Positions 40,151-48,029 of a stretch of 48,029 bases of DNA are shown one piece after another. Where the stretch lies: NCBI RefSeq assembly GCF_002802905.1, contig NZ_PEBK01000007.1:1-48029 (forward strand), given 5' to 3'. The position numbers were made by a program, and so were the translations under genes. Under the pieces are notes generated by a model. That model did no database searches, was not told where the DNA came from, and saw only the letters and a list, made by a program, of their open reading frames with translations. Source of the stretch: Bifidobacterium simiarum (GTDB taxonomy: Bacteria > Actinomycetota > Actinomycetes > Actinomycetales > Bifidobacteriaceae). The first letter of the stretch is position 1; every line of letters begins with the position of its first letter.

Positions 40151-41605
40151 ATGGACACGAAACCGATCACATCACAGCCCGCAACGCCACAATCCGCAAC
40201 GTCACAATCCACAACGTCACAATCCGCAACCCTTAAGCCCATGACACCGGAACATCTGACAATCAACACCGGCAGGACGACCGTGGAAACCGGCAGCCGA
40301 TCCCGTCCCGGCGACCCCTCCCGTCCGATCATCGCCGATCTTTCCGATGGTCTGCTATATCTGGCGCTGGTCACCCTGCCGATCGACGGCACCTTCGCCG
40401 GCATCCAGCTGCCGTACTGGACGCCGATCGCCCCCTGGTTCTTCCTCGCCTACGCACTGGTGAACTGGCGGTATCTGCGCCTGACCGTGCGGCGGTTCCT
40501 GCCGTTCTTCCTGTTTCCGCTGCTGCTGGCGCTTACGTCGGTGTACGGGTGGCAGACCATCGCGGTCCACCCCACGGCGCTGATCAAATCGTTCCTGTCG
40601 ATCGTGCTGGCGCTGGCGTGCCTGTCGTCGCTGGACATCGCCTTCCGGCAGAAGCGGCTTTCGTGGAAATCCGCGGTCACCGTGCTGGTGACGACGTACT
40701 GGGTGGCGTTCGCCACGGGAATCCTGCAGTATCTCGCGCAGGGCAACCATCTCAACTGGTATCCGGTGCGGGCGTATTTCATCGATATCCTGTATCGCCG
40801 CTACATCTGGGTGCGACCGCAGTTCCTGTTCGCCGAACCCTCGTACATCGGCATGCATCTGTTCGGCGTGCTGCTCCCCTGCTACTGGGTCACCCGCGAC
40901 CGGCGACTGGCCGTGCTCGTGCCGGTGTTCGCCGTCGGCGCCATCGCCATGGGATCGGGCACGCGCATCATCATCGATTCCGTGGTCGCGCTGTTCCTGT
41001 GGCTGATCGCCTCGGTGAACTTCCGCAACCGCAAGGCCACGTGGGGGTTCATCGGCGGCATGGCGGTGATCGGCGTCGGATCGGTCGGCGCCATGTTCCT
41101 CAATCCGCGGCTCAATTCGCTGCTCACGCATGGGCTGCTGGCCGGGGACGGTTCGATGTCGGCGCGCATCTTCCACGCGCTGGCGCCGATGTGGTCGTGG
41201 CTGCATTATCCGTCGCGGTTCCTGTTCGGCTGGGGCGCCGGCAACATCGCCAACGCGGTGAAGGCCGGCTATGCGGGGGCGCGACGCTGGTATGACGCCC
41301 ACGGCGGCGTTGTGGGCTGGGAGATCCGGAGCCTGGCCAATCCGCCGGCCGACACGTTCACGATGAGCCTGTATTCGAGCTTCATCACCGAATTCGGCAT
41401 CCTGATGTTCGCCGTGTTCCTGCTGATGACGCTGATCCACGTCACCCGGTATCACGCCTGGAACCGCGTCACGATCGTGTGGCTGGTGCTGCTCGCCTAC
41501 CTGTACATCCAGTTCGAGTCCTACGCCTTCTACGCCATCCCCCTGTTCATTTGGGCAGTGAGCAACCAGCATGAGCGTGGAAAGACGAACGAGATAACGA
41601 AGTAG
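40151..41605 (+). CDS. O-antigen ligase/Wzy-like polysaccharide polymerase
   Basis: The 484-residue product has a hydrophilic N-terminus (about 1-60) with 5-residue repeats (SQSAT, SQSTT) encoded by a 15-bp tandem repeat, then about 11-12 membrane helices with a large external loop near 320-390 (FLFGWGAGNIANAVKAGYAG...RSLANPPADTF). Topology, EPSYIGMH, and a conserved Arg/His-bearing periplasmic loop match Wzy/WaaL proteins, which polymerise lipid-linked repeat units outside the membrane. ATG 40151 is accepted although the ribosome site is weak; the repeats make a start at 40241 possible. It lies beside the Wzz/BY-kinase gene, convergent. Confidence 0.8.
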   Translation: MDTKPITSQPATPQSATSQSTTSQSATLKPMTPEHLTINTGRTTVETGSRSRPGDPSRPIIADLSDGLLYLALVTLPIDGTFAGIQLPYWTPIAPWFFLAYALVNWRYLRLTVRRFLPFFLFPLLLALTSVYGWQTIAVHPTALIKSFLSIVLALACLSSLDIAFRQKRLSWKSAVTVLVTTYWVAFATGILQYLAQGNHLNWYPVRAYFIDILYRRYIWVRPQFLFAEPSYIGMHLFGVLLPCYWVTRDRRLAVLVPVFAVGAIAMGSGTRIIIDSVVALFLWLIASVNFRNRKATWGFIGGMAVIGVGSVGAMFLNPRLNSLLTHGLLAGDGSMSARIFHALAPMWSWLHYPSRFLFGWGAGNIANAVKAGYAGARRWYDAHGGVVGWEIRSLANPPADTFTMSLYSSFITEFGILMFAVFLLMTLIHVTRYHAWNRVTIVWLVLLAYLYIQFESYAFYAIPLFIWAVSNQHERGKTNEITK

Positions 41606-41652
41606 GGAGGACCGCAAATTTCCGTATAGCACGACTTTGCTTGTGTTAGCAG

Positions 41653-41687
41653 TAAGGGCGAAACCCGTGAGTTGGGTTTCGCCCTTA
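41653..41687. terminator. Bidirectional terminator between polymerase and BY-kinase genes
   Basis: TAAGGGCGAAACCC-gtgagtt-GGGTTTCGCCCTTA, a perfect 14-bp stem, followed by GTTT on the plus strand. It ends both convergent genes. Confidence 0.88.
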
Positions 41688-41728
41688 GTTTGATCTGCCT
41701 TCAGAGGCTTCTACACTGAGGAGGCCAA

Positions 41729-43150
41729 TCAGCGCTTGCGCTTCTTGCGGCCGTGGCCCTTCTTGTCGTCCTCGTAATAGTAGTAATAGTAGTTCTTCGA
41801 GTGGGTCTTCTTCGGGTCGGCGAAGTTGAACACGAAGCCGAGGATCGGCACTTCGGCGGTCTTCAGGGACTGCATGGTGTTCTGCAGCTCCTTCTTCTCG
41901 ACCACGCCCTTACCGGTGACCAGCACGAGACCGCCGGCCATGCGACCGAACACCGTGGCATCGTTCGACACCGACAGCGGGGCGGTATCGATGAGCACGT
42001 AGTCGTACTGGGTGAGCGCCTGATTGACCAGCTCGGTCATGAGGTGCGAGTTGAGCAGGATGCTGGCGTTGGCCGGGCGCTTGCCGGCGGGCAGGATGTG
42101 CAGGTTCTGCTTCCAGTACTTCTGCACCACGTCCTTCGGCGTGGCCTGACCGGACAGCACATGAGAGAGGCCCACATGACCCTCGATGCCGAGCTTGTGT
42201 GCGACGGAGGGGTGGCGAAGATCGGCGTCAATGAGCAGCACGCGCTTGCCTTCCTCGGCGAGGGCCACGGCGATGTTGGAGGAGATCGTGGTCTTGCCTT
42301 CGGAAGGATCGGTGGAGGTGATGACGATCAGACGTCCGTGCTCGTTCTCGTCGGTGGTGAGGAAGGAGAGATTGGTACGGATGCGGCGAAATTCCTCGGC
42401 CTCACGACCGGCGGGCTGGGCCACGATGACCGGACGGCTTTCGTCAAGGGAACTGTTCTGGGCGATGGTGCCGAGCGAGGAGGCGTGGGTGATGGAACGC
42501 ACGTCGTCGGAACTGTCGACCTTGGTGTTGAGCATGTCCTTGAGCAGTGCGGCGCCGATGCCGGCGACGACGCCGAGCACGATGGCGACAAGCATGTACA
42601 GCGGAATGTTGGGAGAACTCGGCTGGGAAGGCACGCTGGCCTTGTTCACCACGGCAAGCTGCACCGGGGACTTCTGCTTCTGCGGCGCAGTATCACTGGC
42701 TGACGCGCTTGATGTCACATAGTCGGACAGACTCTTGGCCACGGCGTTGGCGATATCCGACGACTGCTGAGCGTCCTTGCTTTCCACCGAGATATCAACC
42801 ATGAACGTGTTGGTCGGATTGGACACGGTGACCATATTGGCCAGATCGTCGGCAGTGAGATTCAGACCGAGTTCGCTGATCACCGGCTCAAGCACGGCTT
42901 CGGTCTTGGCCAGCTGCGGATACGTCTGGATCTGGGTGGACAGGTAGGCGGCACCGGAATTCATGGCGGAAGAATTCTGCGTGGCATCGGCCACCGAAAC
43001 GTTATAGGAGGCAAGGACCTCGGAGGTGGCAGTATATTTCGCCGGGGCGAGGAACGTATAGGCGGCGCCTGCCACAAACACCACAGCGAAGGCGACGATC
43101 GCAGTGACGATACGCCTGCGAAGCATCTGCAGAAGATCAGAAATACTCAA
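41729..43150 (-). CDS. Wzz-domain protein fused to BY-type tyrosine kinase (chain-length regulator)
   Basis: The 473-residue product has an N-terminal Wzz region (helix at about 14-34, LAPAKYTATSEVL), a second helix (about 183-203), and a cytoplasmic BY-kinase domain: Walker A STDPSEGKTT, Walker A' VLLIDADLRHPS, Walker B VLIDTAPL. The tail carries six consecutive tyrosines before EDDKKGHGRKKRKR, the expected autophosphorylation cluster. It controls exopolysaccharide polymerisation and export. The start is TTG 43150 with AAGGAAG upstream; the next ATG (43126) would cut into the Wzz motif. A LMW tyrosine phosphatase is encoded at 4471-5004. Confidence 0.92.
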   Translation of the reverse strand: MSISDLLQMLRRRIVTAIVAFAVVFVAGAAYTFLAPAKYTATSEVLASYNVSVADATQNSSAMNSGAAYLSTQIQTYPQLAKTEAVLEPVISELGLNLTADDLANMVTVSNPTNTFMVDISVESKDAQQSSDIANAVAKSLSDYVTSSASASDTAPQKQKSPVQLAVVNKASVPSQPSSPNIPLYMLVAIVLGVVAGIGAALLKDMLNTKVDSSDDVRSITHASSLGTIAQNSSLDESRPVIVAQPAGREAEEFRRIRTNLSFLTTDENEHGRLIVITSTDPSEGKTTISSNIAVALAEEGKRVLLIDADLRHPSVAHKLGIEGHVGLSHVLSGQATPKDVVQKYWKQNLHILPAGKRPANASILLNSHLMTELVNQALTQYDYVLIDTAPLSVSNDATVFGRMAGGLVLVTGKGVVEKKELQNTMQSLKTAEVPILGFVFNFADPKKTHSKNYYYYYYEDDKKGHGRKKRKR

Positions 43151-43530
43151 GACTCTTCCTTGTTCTTGGACACAGATTTATATACATCAGCAATCTAGCA
43201 CACCCCGCTGATTGGCAAAGAGATCGCGAAGTACCCACACAAAACATGACCGTACAGTCCTCGCCCGGCATGACAAAGCCCCCGAACCGTACTGGTTCGG
43301 GGGCCAAGTAGCGAAGCGCCAACGCCCTTGCCTTCCCCTTGAGGGGAAGGTGTCCGGCGAAAGCCGGACGGATGAGGTGGCGGGCGAAGTCTCAATCAGC
43401 CAGTGCCCCCGCTGGCGGGGGCTGGCCGCCGCAAGGCGGACTGGGGGTGGCCAAACCGCCATGTGACGGGACTTGACCACCCCCAGTCGGCTCCGCCGAC
43501 AGCCCCCGCCAGCGGGGGCGAAGGCGGAAG
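43151..43530. repeat. 380-bp intergenic block of hairpins: one family B and two family A repeats
   Basis: GCCCCCGAACC-gtact-GGTTCGGGGGC at 43278-43304 is a perfect 11-bp hairpin. Family B unit (plus) at 43331-43380 is followed by family A units at 43405-43452 (plus) and 43475-43519 (minus), facing each other across 22 bp. The last ends 11 bp after the stop of the GH43-like gene. No gene is visible. Confidence 0.8.
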
Positions 43531-46500
43531 CTACAGCGACTTCCAGGCGACGCCCTCGCCACGCCAGCCGGCCGCGACCACCGCACGGTACTCCGCGTAG
43601 CTCGTCGTGTACACATGCTCGCCGCCACCGTTGCCGCGACCGTTCTTCGGCTTGTGGTACGGCTTCGGGTTGTACAGACGGTACACGTCCCTGCCGGTCG
43701 GCGAGGTGTACCAGGCGATGCCCTCGTCCTTCCAGCCCAGACGCACGAGCATGTCGTGCTCCGCCTTGTTCAGCGTCCAGTTGTGGTTGCCGCTCCGGCG
43801 GTTGTACTCGCGGTACACGGGCTTCGCGCCCGGGGTGTCCTTGCTCACCGTGACGAACGCGGAACCACCACGGTTCTCGTCACGCCAGCCCAAGCGCACC
43901 AGCATGTCGTTCTCCGCCTTGTTGATCGTGTAGTGATGCAGACCCGAGTTGCGGTTGTAGACACGGTACACGGGCACCTGCTTCACCGACGGCTTCGACG
44001 GCTCGGACGGCGTGGAGTTCTTCGTCCACTTGGCGGTCAGCGTGATGTTCGCCGTTACCCCGCGGTTGAAGTCCCACTTCGCGTTGCCGTAGTACCAGCC
44101 CGCGAAGGTGTAACCACTGCGCGACGGGTTCTTCGGCTGGGCGACCTTCGCGCCGTTCGCCACCTTCTGCGAGGCCACGGCCGAGCCACCGTTCGAGTTG
44201 AACGCCACCGTACGGTACACGACCGGCACCGCGTTCTTCGTCCACTGGGCGGTCAGGGTCAGGTTGGCGGTCACCGGCTTGTTGAAGTCGTACTTCGTCT
44301 TGCCGTTGTACCAGCCGGCGAACGTGTAGCCAGCACGGGTCGGGTTGGCCGGCTGAGTGGCCTTCTGGCCGTTAGCGACCTTCTGCGAAGCCACGGCCGA
44401 GCCGCCGTTGGAGTTGAACGCCACGGTACGGTAGGTCACTGGCACCGCGTTCTTCGTCCACTGGGCGGTCAGCGTGATGTTGCCGGTCACCGCACGGTTG
44501 AAGTCCCACTTCGCGTTGCCGTAGTACCAGCCGGCGAACGTGTAGCCAGCACGGGTCGGGTTGGCCGGCTGCTTCACCTTGGCACCGCTGTTCACGGACT
44601 GAGCGGCGACGGCGGAGCCACCGTTGGAGTTGAAGGCGACGGTGTAGGTGGTCACGACCGGGCCGGTACGGGTGCCGTACACCGAGATCTCGTGAAGACC
44701 CTGGTACACCTTTTCGGTCGGACGGGAAATGAGGGCGTCCTTAATACCAGTGACAGTCAGACGAACGTAGCGAGCGGAGACTGTCTGGGAAAGAACGTTC
44801 GGCATGAATCCAATGAATCGGTTATCGCCATCAGCCTTGTAAGTGTGGTAGGTCTTACCATCGAGGCTGTATTCAAGCTTGTAGTTGAATGTAGCCTGAT
44901 GGTAAACATTAAGGCGCGTAGCAAAATCAATTTCCGAAACCGCCACGGGACCACCGAGATCGACGGTCACCGAGTACGGAGCCTTGGTCTCCATGGCATA
45001 CGCATCAGAGTTAAGACTATCGCCATCCGTCAAGACAGAAGCACCATTTGACACGGATGTGCCAAGAGAAACCAGACGTGCAGCCTGAACGGGGACAGCG
45101 CCATACTGTGCATCAATATCCACGCCCTGATACCATCCATATGCCATGAACGTGCCATTCGCCGCAACCGGGAACTCACGCTGCACAGTTCCGAGCGACG
45201 TCCGCGGAGTACGATTTACACTGGCTCCGAAATGAATGCCTCGAGCCGTATATGTGGTTCGCGCACTTCCTTCATCCGCACGAACGCCTGCCTGCTGGGT
45301 ATCGAATGTGGAAGCATTACCGATTTCCTGAGTGGCAGACCAGCCCGACAGCATGGACTTGGACCACTGGTACTTACCCTGAGACGGATTGCTCCATGCC
45401 GATCGTGACGTGAACAGGTAATACACACCGTCGCGCTTGATGACGGAAGGGGCCTCTCCCTGCTCGCCCTTGGCTGTGACGACCGTAGGAGCCGCGGCAT
45501 CGATATCGGTCCAATGACCGTTCAACTTCACAATGCCGGTATCCTGCTGATTGTTGGCGGCACCGACAAGATAGGCGTCCTTGCCATCGGCAAACAACGT
45601 CACATCATGCAGATCCAAACCACCGAAATCCTTGACGGTGGCGCTGATGATCACCGGTTCGACGGCATCCATCTCCAGCAGACCGGTACCATCAGGTGCC
45701 TTGCTGCCACTGTTGGGCACAATACGCGCCGTAGCAATGCTGTTGTGCGTAACAGGGTTGATGATGTTCTGTGTAGCAGTGTTGTACTGCGCATTGTCGA
45801 TCTTCCAGATCTTGCCACTCGTCGTATAGGTCGGCGTAGCAGCGGAATCGTAGCAATGCCCGGTTACTGGCTGCCCGTTATACGTCGTTGGGTACTCCCA
45901 CCAAGACTTATGCTGCAAGTACACATAGGATTTACCTGATGAATCCTTGCCATTGGCCCACATGTACTTGGTCTTGTACGGGCGAGCGTTGGCGGGACAG
46001 TTCGGTGACGTGAACCAGACAGGACGCCCCTTGGAGTTCAGCGACGATGTAGCATCCGGAATATCGGATGAAAGATCGCCTCCCGGAGTCTCGCCCTTGA
46101 TGTTGCTCATGGTACGGGTGATGTTCGTCGGAGTGAACGGCGTCACCACGTTGGAGGTGGCGGTGGCGTTGCTCGGCGAGGCCTTCACCTCGTAGGTGTA
46201 CTTGGCGCCGACCTTCAGGCCGTAGTCATCCCAGGTGTGGCCGGTGGTGGTACCGATCTGGGTGCGGGTGGAGCCCTCGATGCGGTACACCGTGAAGGAG
46301 GTGGCTCCGCTGACGCGGCTCCAGTAGATCTTCGCGTTGTTCGCGGACTTTTCGTTCTTCAGACGGAACTCCTGCGCGGCGACCATCAGAGATCCGCTCG
46401 CCGCCGAGGCCTGGCCTTCGTCGGCCACGGTGGTCTCCGCGGCATTCGCGCCTGCAGGAATCAGGCACAGCAACATGCTTGATGCGGCAATCGCCGCGAG

Positions 46501-46542
46501 CATGCGCCGGCCCTTACCTTTGCTCATCAAAGGAATGCGCAT
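43531..46542 (-). CDS. Secreted GH43-like multidomain surface protein
   Basis: The 1003-residue product has a signal peptide (to about 35, PAGANA), a fibronectin-III-like domain (about 52-130), a GH43-like beta-propeller (about 150-500; LHDVTLFADGKDAYLVG and GEAPSVIKRDGVYYLFTS supply the usual Asp and Glu), an F5/8C carbohydrate-binding domain (about 510-650; YSVTVDLGG, YVRLTVTG), three InlB-type repeats (about 655-865; AFNSNGGSAV...AGYTFAGWY), and three DUF5648 repeats. It likely acts on galactose- or arabinose-containing glycans outside the cell; no sortase motif is seen, so the repeats may mediate retention. AAGGAGAG precedes ATG 46542. Confidence 0.85.
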   Translation of the reverse strand: MRIPLMSKGKGRRMLAAIAASSMLLCLIPAGANAAETTVADEGQASAASGSLMVAAQEFRLKNEKSANNAKIYWSRVSGATSFTVYRIEGSTRTQIGTTTGHTWDDYGLKVGAKYTYEVKASPSNATATSNVVTPFTPTNITRTMSNIKGETPGGDLSSDIPDATSSLNSKGRPVWFTSPNCPANARPYKTKYMWANGKDSSGKSYVYLQHKSWWEYPTTYNGQPVTGHCYDSAATPTYTTSGKIWKIDNAQYNTATQNIINPVTHNSIATARIVPNSGSKAPDGTGLLEMDAVEPVIISATVKDFGGLDLHDVTLFADGKDAYLVGAANNQQDTGIVKLNGHWTDIDAAAPTVVTAKGEQGEAPSVIKRDGVYYLFTSRSAWSNPSQGKYQWSKSMLSGWSATQEIGNASTFDTQQAGVRADEGSARTTYTARGIHFGASVNRTPRTSLGTVQREFPVAANGTFMAYGWYQGVDIDAQYGAVPVQAARLVSLGTSVSNGASVLTDGDSLNSDAYAMETKAPYSVTVDLGGPVAVSEIDFATRLNVYHQATFNYKLEYSLDGKTYHTYKADGDNRFIGFMPNVLSQTVSARYVRLTVTGIKDALISRPTEKVYQGLHEISVYGTRTGPVVTTYTVAFNSNGGSAVAAQSVNSGAKVKQPANPTRAGYTFAGWYYGNAKWDFNRAVTGNITLTAQWTKNAVPVTYRTVAFNSNGGSAVASQKVANGQKATQPANPTRAGYTFAGWYNGKTKYDFNKPVTANLTLTAQWTKNAVPVVYRTVAFNSNGGSAVASQKVANGAKVAQPKNPSRSGYTFAGWYYGNAKWDFNRGVTANITLTAKWTKNSTPSEPSKPSVKQVPVYRVYNRNSGLHHYTINKAENDMLVRLGWRDENRGGSAFVTVSKDTPGAKPVYREYNRRSGNHNWTLNKAEHDMLVRLGWKDEGIAWYTSPTGRDVYRLYNPKPYHKPKNGRGNGGGEHVYTTSYAEYRAVVAAGWRGEGVAWKSL

Positions 46543-46816
46543 ATTCTCTCCTTACCGCATAGCCCGTCGGGTATAGGTGCCTCAACGTCAAGGCGACAAT
46601 AACTGCTGCTCAAATGCAGAAGAAATTCCGGTCCCATACCAAATACTATGAACGGGCTAACTTGTTCATCATAACATTGACAACACCCCTCAACGGGGGT
46701 GACGCATCGATAAGGAAAAATGGTTTGACCACCACCCTATTCACCTGTGAAAAGACGCGGTGGCCAAACCATCTCTGCGACATTATCTATGTCATCAGAT
46801 CAATTACCACTGCCGG
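46543..46816 (-). terminator. Intergenic region with intrinsic terminator of the glycosyltransferase gene
   Basis: Minus-strand TGGTTTGGCCACC (46759-46771) pairs with GGTGGTCAAACCA (46721-46733) and is followed by TTTTTCC, 45 nt after the stop at 46817. The rest is A+T-rich and carries the upstream region of the GH43-like gene. Confidence 0.75.
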
Positions 46817-47590
46817 CTACGCCAGTTTCCATCCCCATTTGTTGAAGTAATGGATCATCGACTGAACATGTAGCTTGAGCAGTTTGATGTTCTTATGCGA
46901 TCCTTGCATCCACTTATGAGTGACCGTCGCATACGGACAGTACTCAAGCTTGGACACGGCATTCACTCTCTTGCACAGATCCGCATCCTCGAGATACAGG
47001 AAGAAATCGTCATCGAATCCGCCGAGCTTCTGATACAGCGGAGTACGAATGACCAAGAAACTTCCCTGACCGAACGGTACGTCGAAAGGCTTCGAGTAAT
47101 CCATGTGCTGCAGGGTGTGATCTTTCATTCGTTTGGGGAACAGTGAAGGACATACCATACGAATTACCATGTCCAGAACGGTCAATTCCTTGCGATATGC
47201 CGCCTGCAGCTCGCCGGAGGTGGTTTCGATCCGAGGAATGCACATCCCCACATCAGGTCGCTTCTCCATGAAGTCGATGAGCTTGGAGAAAGCGTCTTCC
47301 TTCAGGATGATGTCCGGATTAACGATGGCGTGGTAATCAGAATCCAATTGGTTCAGAACGAGGTTGTGCCCACGACCAAAACCGATGTTACCGTCGGCGG
47401 AGACATACTTCACATCAGGATACGGCTCGATGAATTTGCGGAAATCACGCTGCCCGGATTCCTTATCGCTATTGTCAACGATGAAGATCTTTTTGGAAAT
47501 CGTCTTCGGCGTCATCTCCTCAATGGAGGCGACGGCCTTTTTCACATCACTGAAGTCGTTATATACGACGATCGAAACGGATAGGTTCAT
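46817..47590 (-). CDS. Family 2 glycosyltransferase (rhamnosyltransferase-like)
   Basis: The 257-residue product starts with the GT2 nucleotide-binding pattern SVSIVVYNDFSDVKKAVASI, IFIVDNSD, GNIGFGRGHNLVL, and the metal motif HAIVNPDIIL (usual DxD replaced by NPD, common in rhamnosyltransferases), then FFLYLEDADLCKRV with the catalytic ED. It adds a sugar to a lipid-linked polysaccharide intermediate at the inner face of the membrane. Base composition is clearly richer in A+T than the rest of the window, typical of exchanged exopolysaccharide loci. The start at 47590 fits the family; the Shine-Dalgarno is weak. Confidence 0.9.
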   Translation of the reverse strand: MNLSVSIVVYNDFSDVKKAVASIEEMTPKTISKKIFIVDNSDKESGQRDFRKFIEPYPDVKYVSADGNIGFGRGHNLVLNQLDSDYHAIVNPDIILKEDAFSKLIDFMEKRPDVGMCIPRIETTSGELQAAYRKELTVLDMVIRMVCPSLFPKRMKDHTLQHMDYSKPFDVPFGQGSFLVIRTPLYQKLGGFDDDFFLYLEDADLCKRVNAVSKLEYCPYATVTHKWMQGSHKNIKLLKLHVQSMIHYFNKWGWKLA

Positions 47591-47645
47591 TGTTCTTATC
47601 GTGCTTTCTTTTCCGTACATCAGTTCAACGCCGATGTCTCCATCA

Positions 47646-47700
47646 GGTATAAACAAATTCGCATCTATGATCGGACAAACCAATCATAGATGCGAATTGC
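47646..47700 (-). terminator. Intrinsic terminator of the FG-GAP gene
   Basis: AATTCGCATCTATGAT (47656-47671) and ATCATAGATGCGAATT (47683-47698), a perfect 16-bp stem with an 11-nt loop; the minus strand continues TTGTTTAT. Confidence 0.85.
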
Positions 47701-47724
47701 TAATCATAGAACAGGGTCAAGCAA

Positions 47725-48029
47725 TCAGAACCACTTACCGGGGAGCACCTGATCGTTGGCAAGACCACGCTGGAAGATCGTCTGCTTGCCACCACCGTTC
47801 AGCTGGTTGGTCACGTAGTACGTGTTACCACGACGAACGGCAAGCGTATCCTTGCCATCACCGTCCCAGTCACCCACCAGCACCTGATCATTCGGCAGGC
47901 CACGCTGGAACTTGATCTGCTGACCACCACCGTTCAGCTGGTTGGTCACGTAGTACGTGTTACCACGACGAACGGCAAGCGTATCCTTGCCATCACCGTC
48001 CCAGTCACCCACCAGCACCTGATCATTGG
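47725..48029 (-). CDS. FG-GAP/VCBS-repeat surface protein, C-terminal fragment
   Basis: The minus-strand frame runs off the right edge and ends QVLPGKWF. It is built of 45-residue repeats with the calcium-binding loop VGDWDGDGKDTLAV followed by RRGNTYYVTNQLNGGG; two full copies and part of a third are visible. FG-GAP/VCBS repeats form beta-propeller blades and are often appended to secreted wall hydrolases or adhesins; the N-terminal domain lies outside the window. The repeats are near-identical at DNA level with a 135-bp period. Confidence 0.88.
   Translation of the reverse strand, partial: NDQVLVGDWDGDGKDTLAVRRGNTYYVTNQLNGGGQQIKFQRGLPNDQVLVGDWDGDGKDTLAVRRGNTYYVTNQLNGGGKQTIFQRGLANDQVLPGKWF
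47746..48029. repeat. 135-bp tandem repeat coding for FG-GAP blades
   Basis: CACCTGATC followed by RTTGG- or TTCGGCAGG-type sequence begins units at 47746, 47881 and 48016, exactly 135 bp apart; units differ at few positions, so the array is recent or homogenised. Confidence 0.9.

Noticed and set aside
40189-40240. 15-bp repeats as a regulatory iteron
   Set aside because: They are in frame within the polymerase gene and encode SQSAT-type pentapeptides; a coding low-complexity repeat explains them, unless translation starts at 40241.

Overview
The window reads as a high-GC chromosomal segment of a Bifidobacterium-type actinobacterium. Supporting this are the gene content (NADP-type gdhA, fucO edge, phoU next to a SenX3/PhoR-like kinase, gpmA, lysS beside tRNA-Pro, TPR/DUF4037 plus DUF4125), many leaderless or near-leaderless starts with a TAnnnT box 6-8 nt before the initiation codon, and abundant NlpC/P60 and CHAP wall hydrolases. 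Genus is inferred from gene content and sequence style; no search was run. I see no ribosomal RNA, complete insertion sequence, prophage or CRISPR array.

Layout. 1-7.4 kb: the N-terminus of a lactaldehyde reductase (fucO), a nitroreductase, and a tRNA-Asp/tRNA-Phe pair on the minus strand that recurs on the plus strand at 3.9-4.1 kb, so galE and trmB lie inside an inverted tRNA duplication; then a minus-strand thyA-folA-tyrosine phosphatase run and an OsmC protein. 7.6-12 kb: a double-domain universal stress protein and three secreted or anchored wall hydrolases (two paralogous NlpC/P60, one CHAP). 12.2-20 kb: serC, an oversized manA, a small membrane protein (DUF2530-like), a histidine-kinase-like protein whose H-box histidine is glutamate, phoU, gpmA and a MenA-like prenyltransferase.

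20-25.7 kb is a cell-surface island: a three-gene minus-strand operon (NlpC/P60 with wall-binding repeats, an anchored Ser/Ala-rich protein, a DUF5648-repeat protein) divergent from a second DUF5648 protein. 25.9-31.5 kb: two MFS transporters flank lysS and tRNA-Pro, with a 1.1-kb repeat-rich non-coding tract. 31.6-39.8 kb: the TPR-DUF4037/DUF4125 pair, a GntR regulator, gdhA, a metallophosphoesterase and a divergent Nudix protein. 40 kb to the end enters an exopolysaccharide/surface locus: a Wzy-like polymerase, a Wzz/BY-kinase, a 1003-residue GH43-like multidomain protein, a family 2 glycosyltransferase and the C-terminus of an FG-GAP repeat protein, the last part visibly richer in A+T.

The most unusual items are the kinase without a phospho-acceptor histidine, the DUF4037/DUF4125 pair, the DUF5648 surface-protein set, and several families of structured intergenic repeats: two hairpin-hairpin-tail families, paired GATGGA...TCCATC palindromes, and a four-copy 23-bp element with exact 42-bp spacing in inverted arrangement. 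A box shared by tRNA promoters is also notable.
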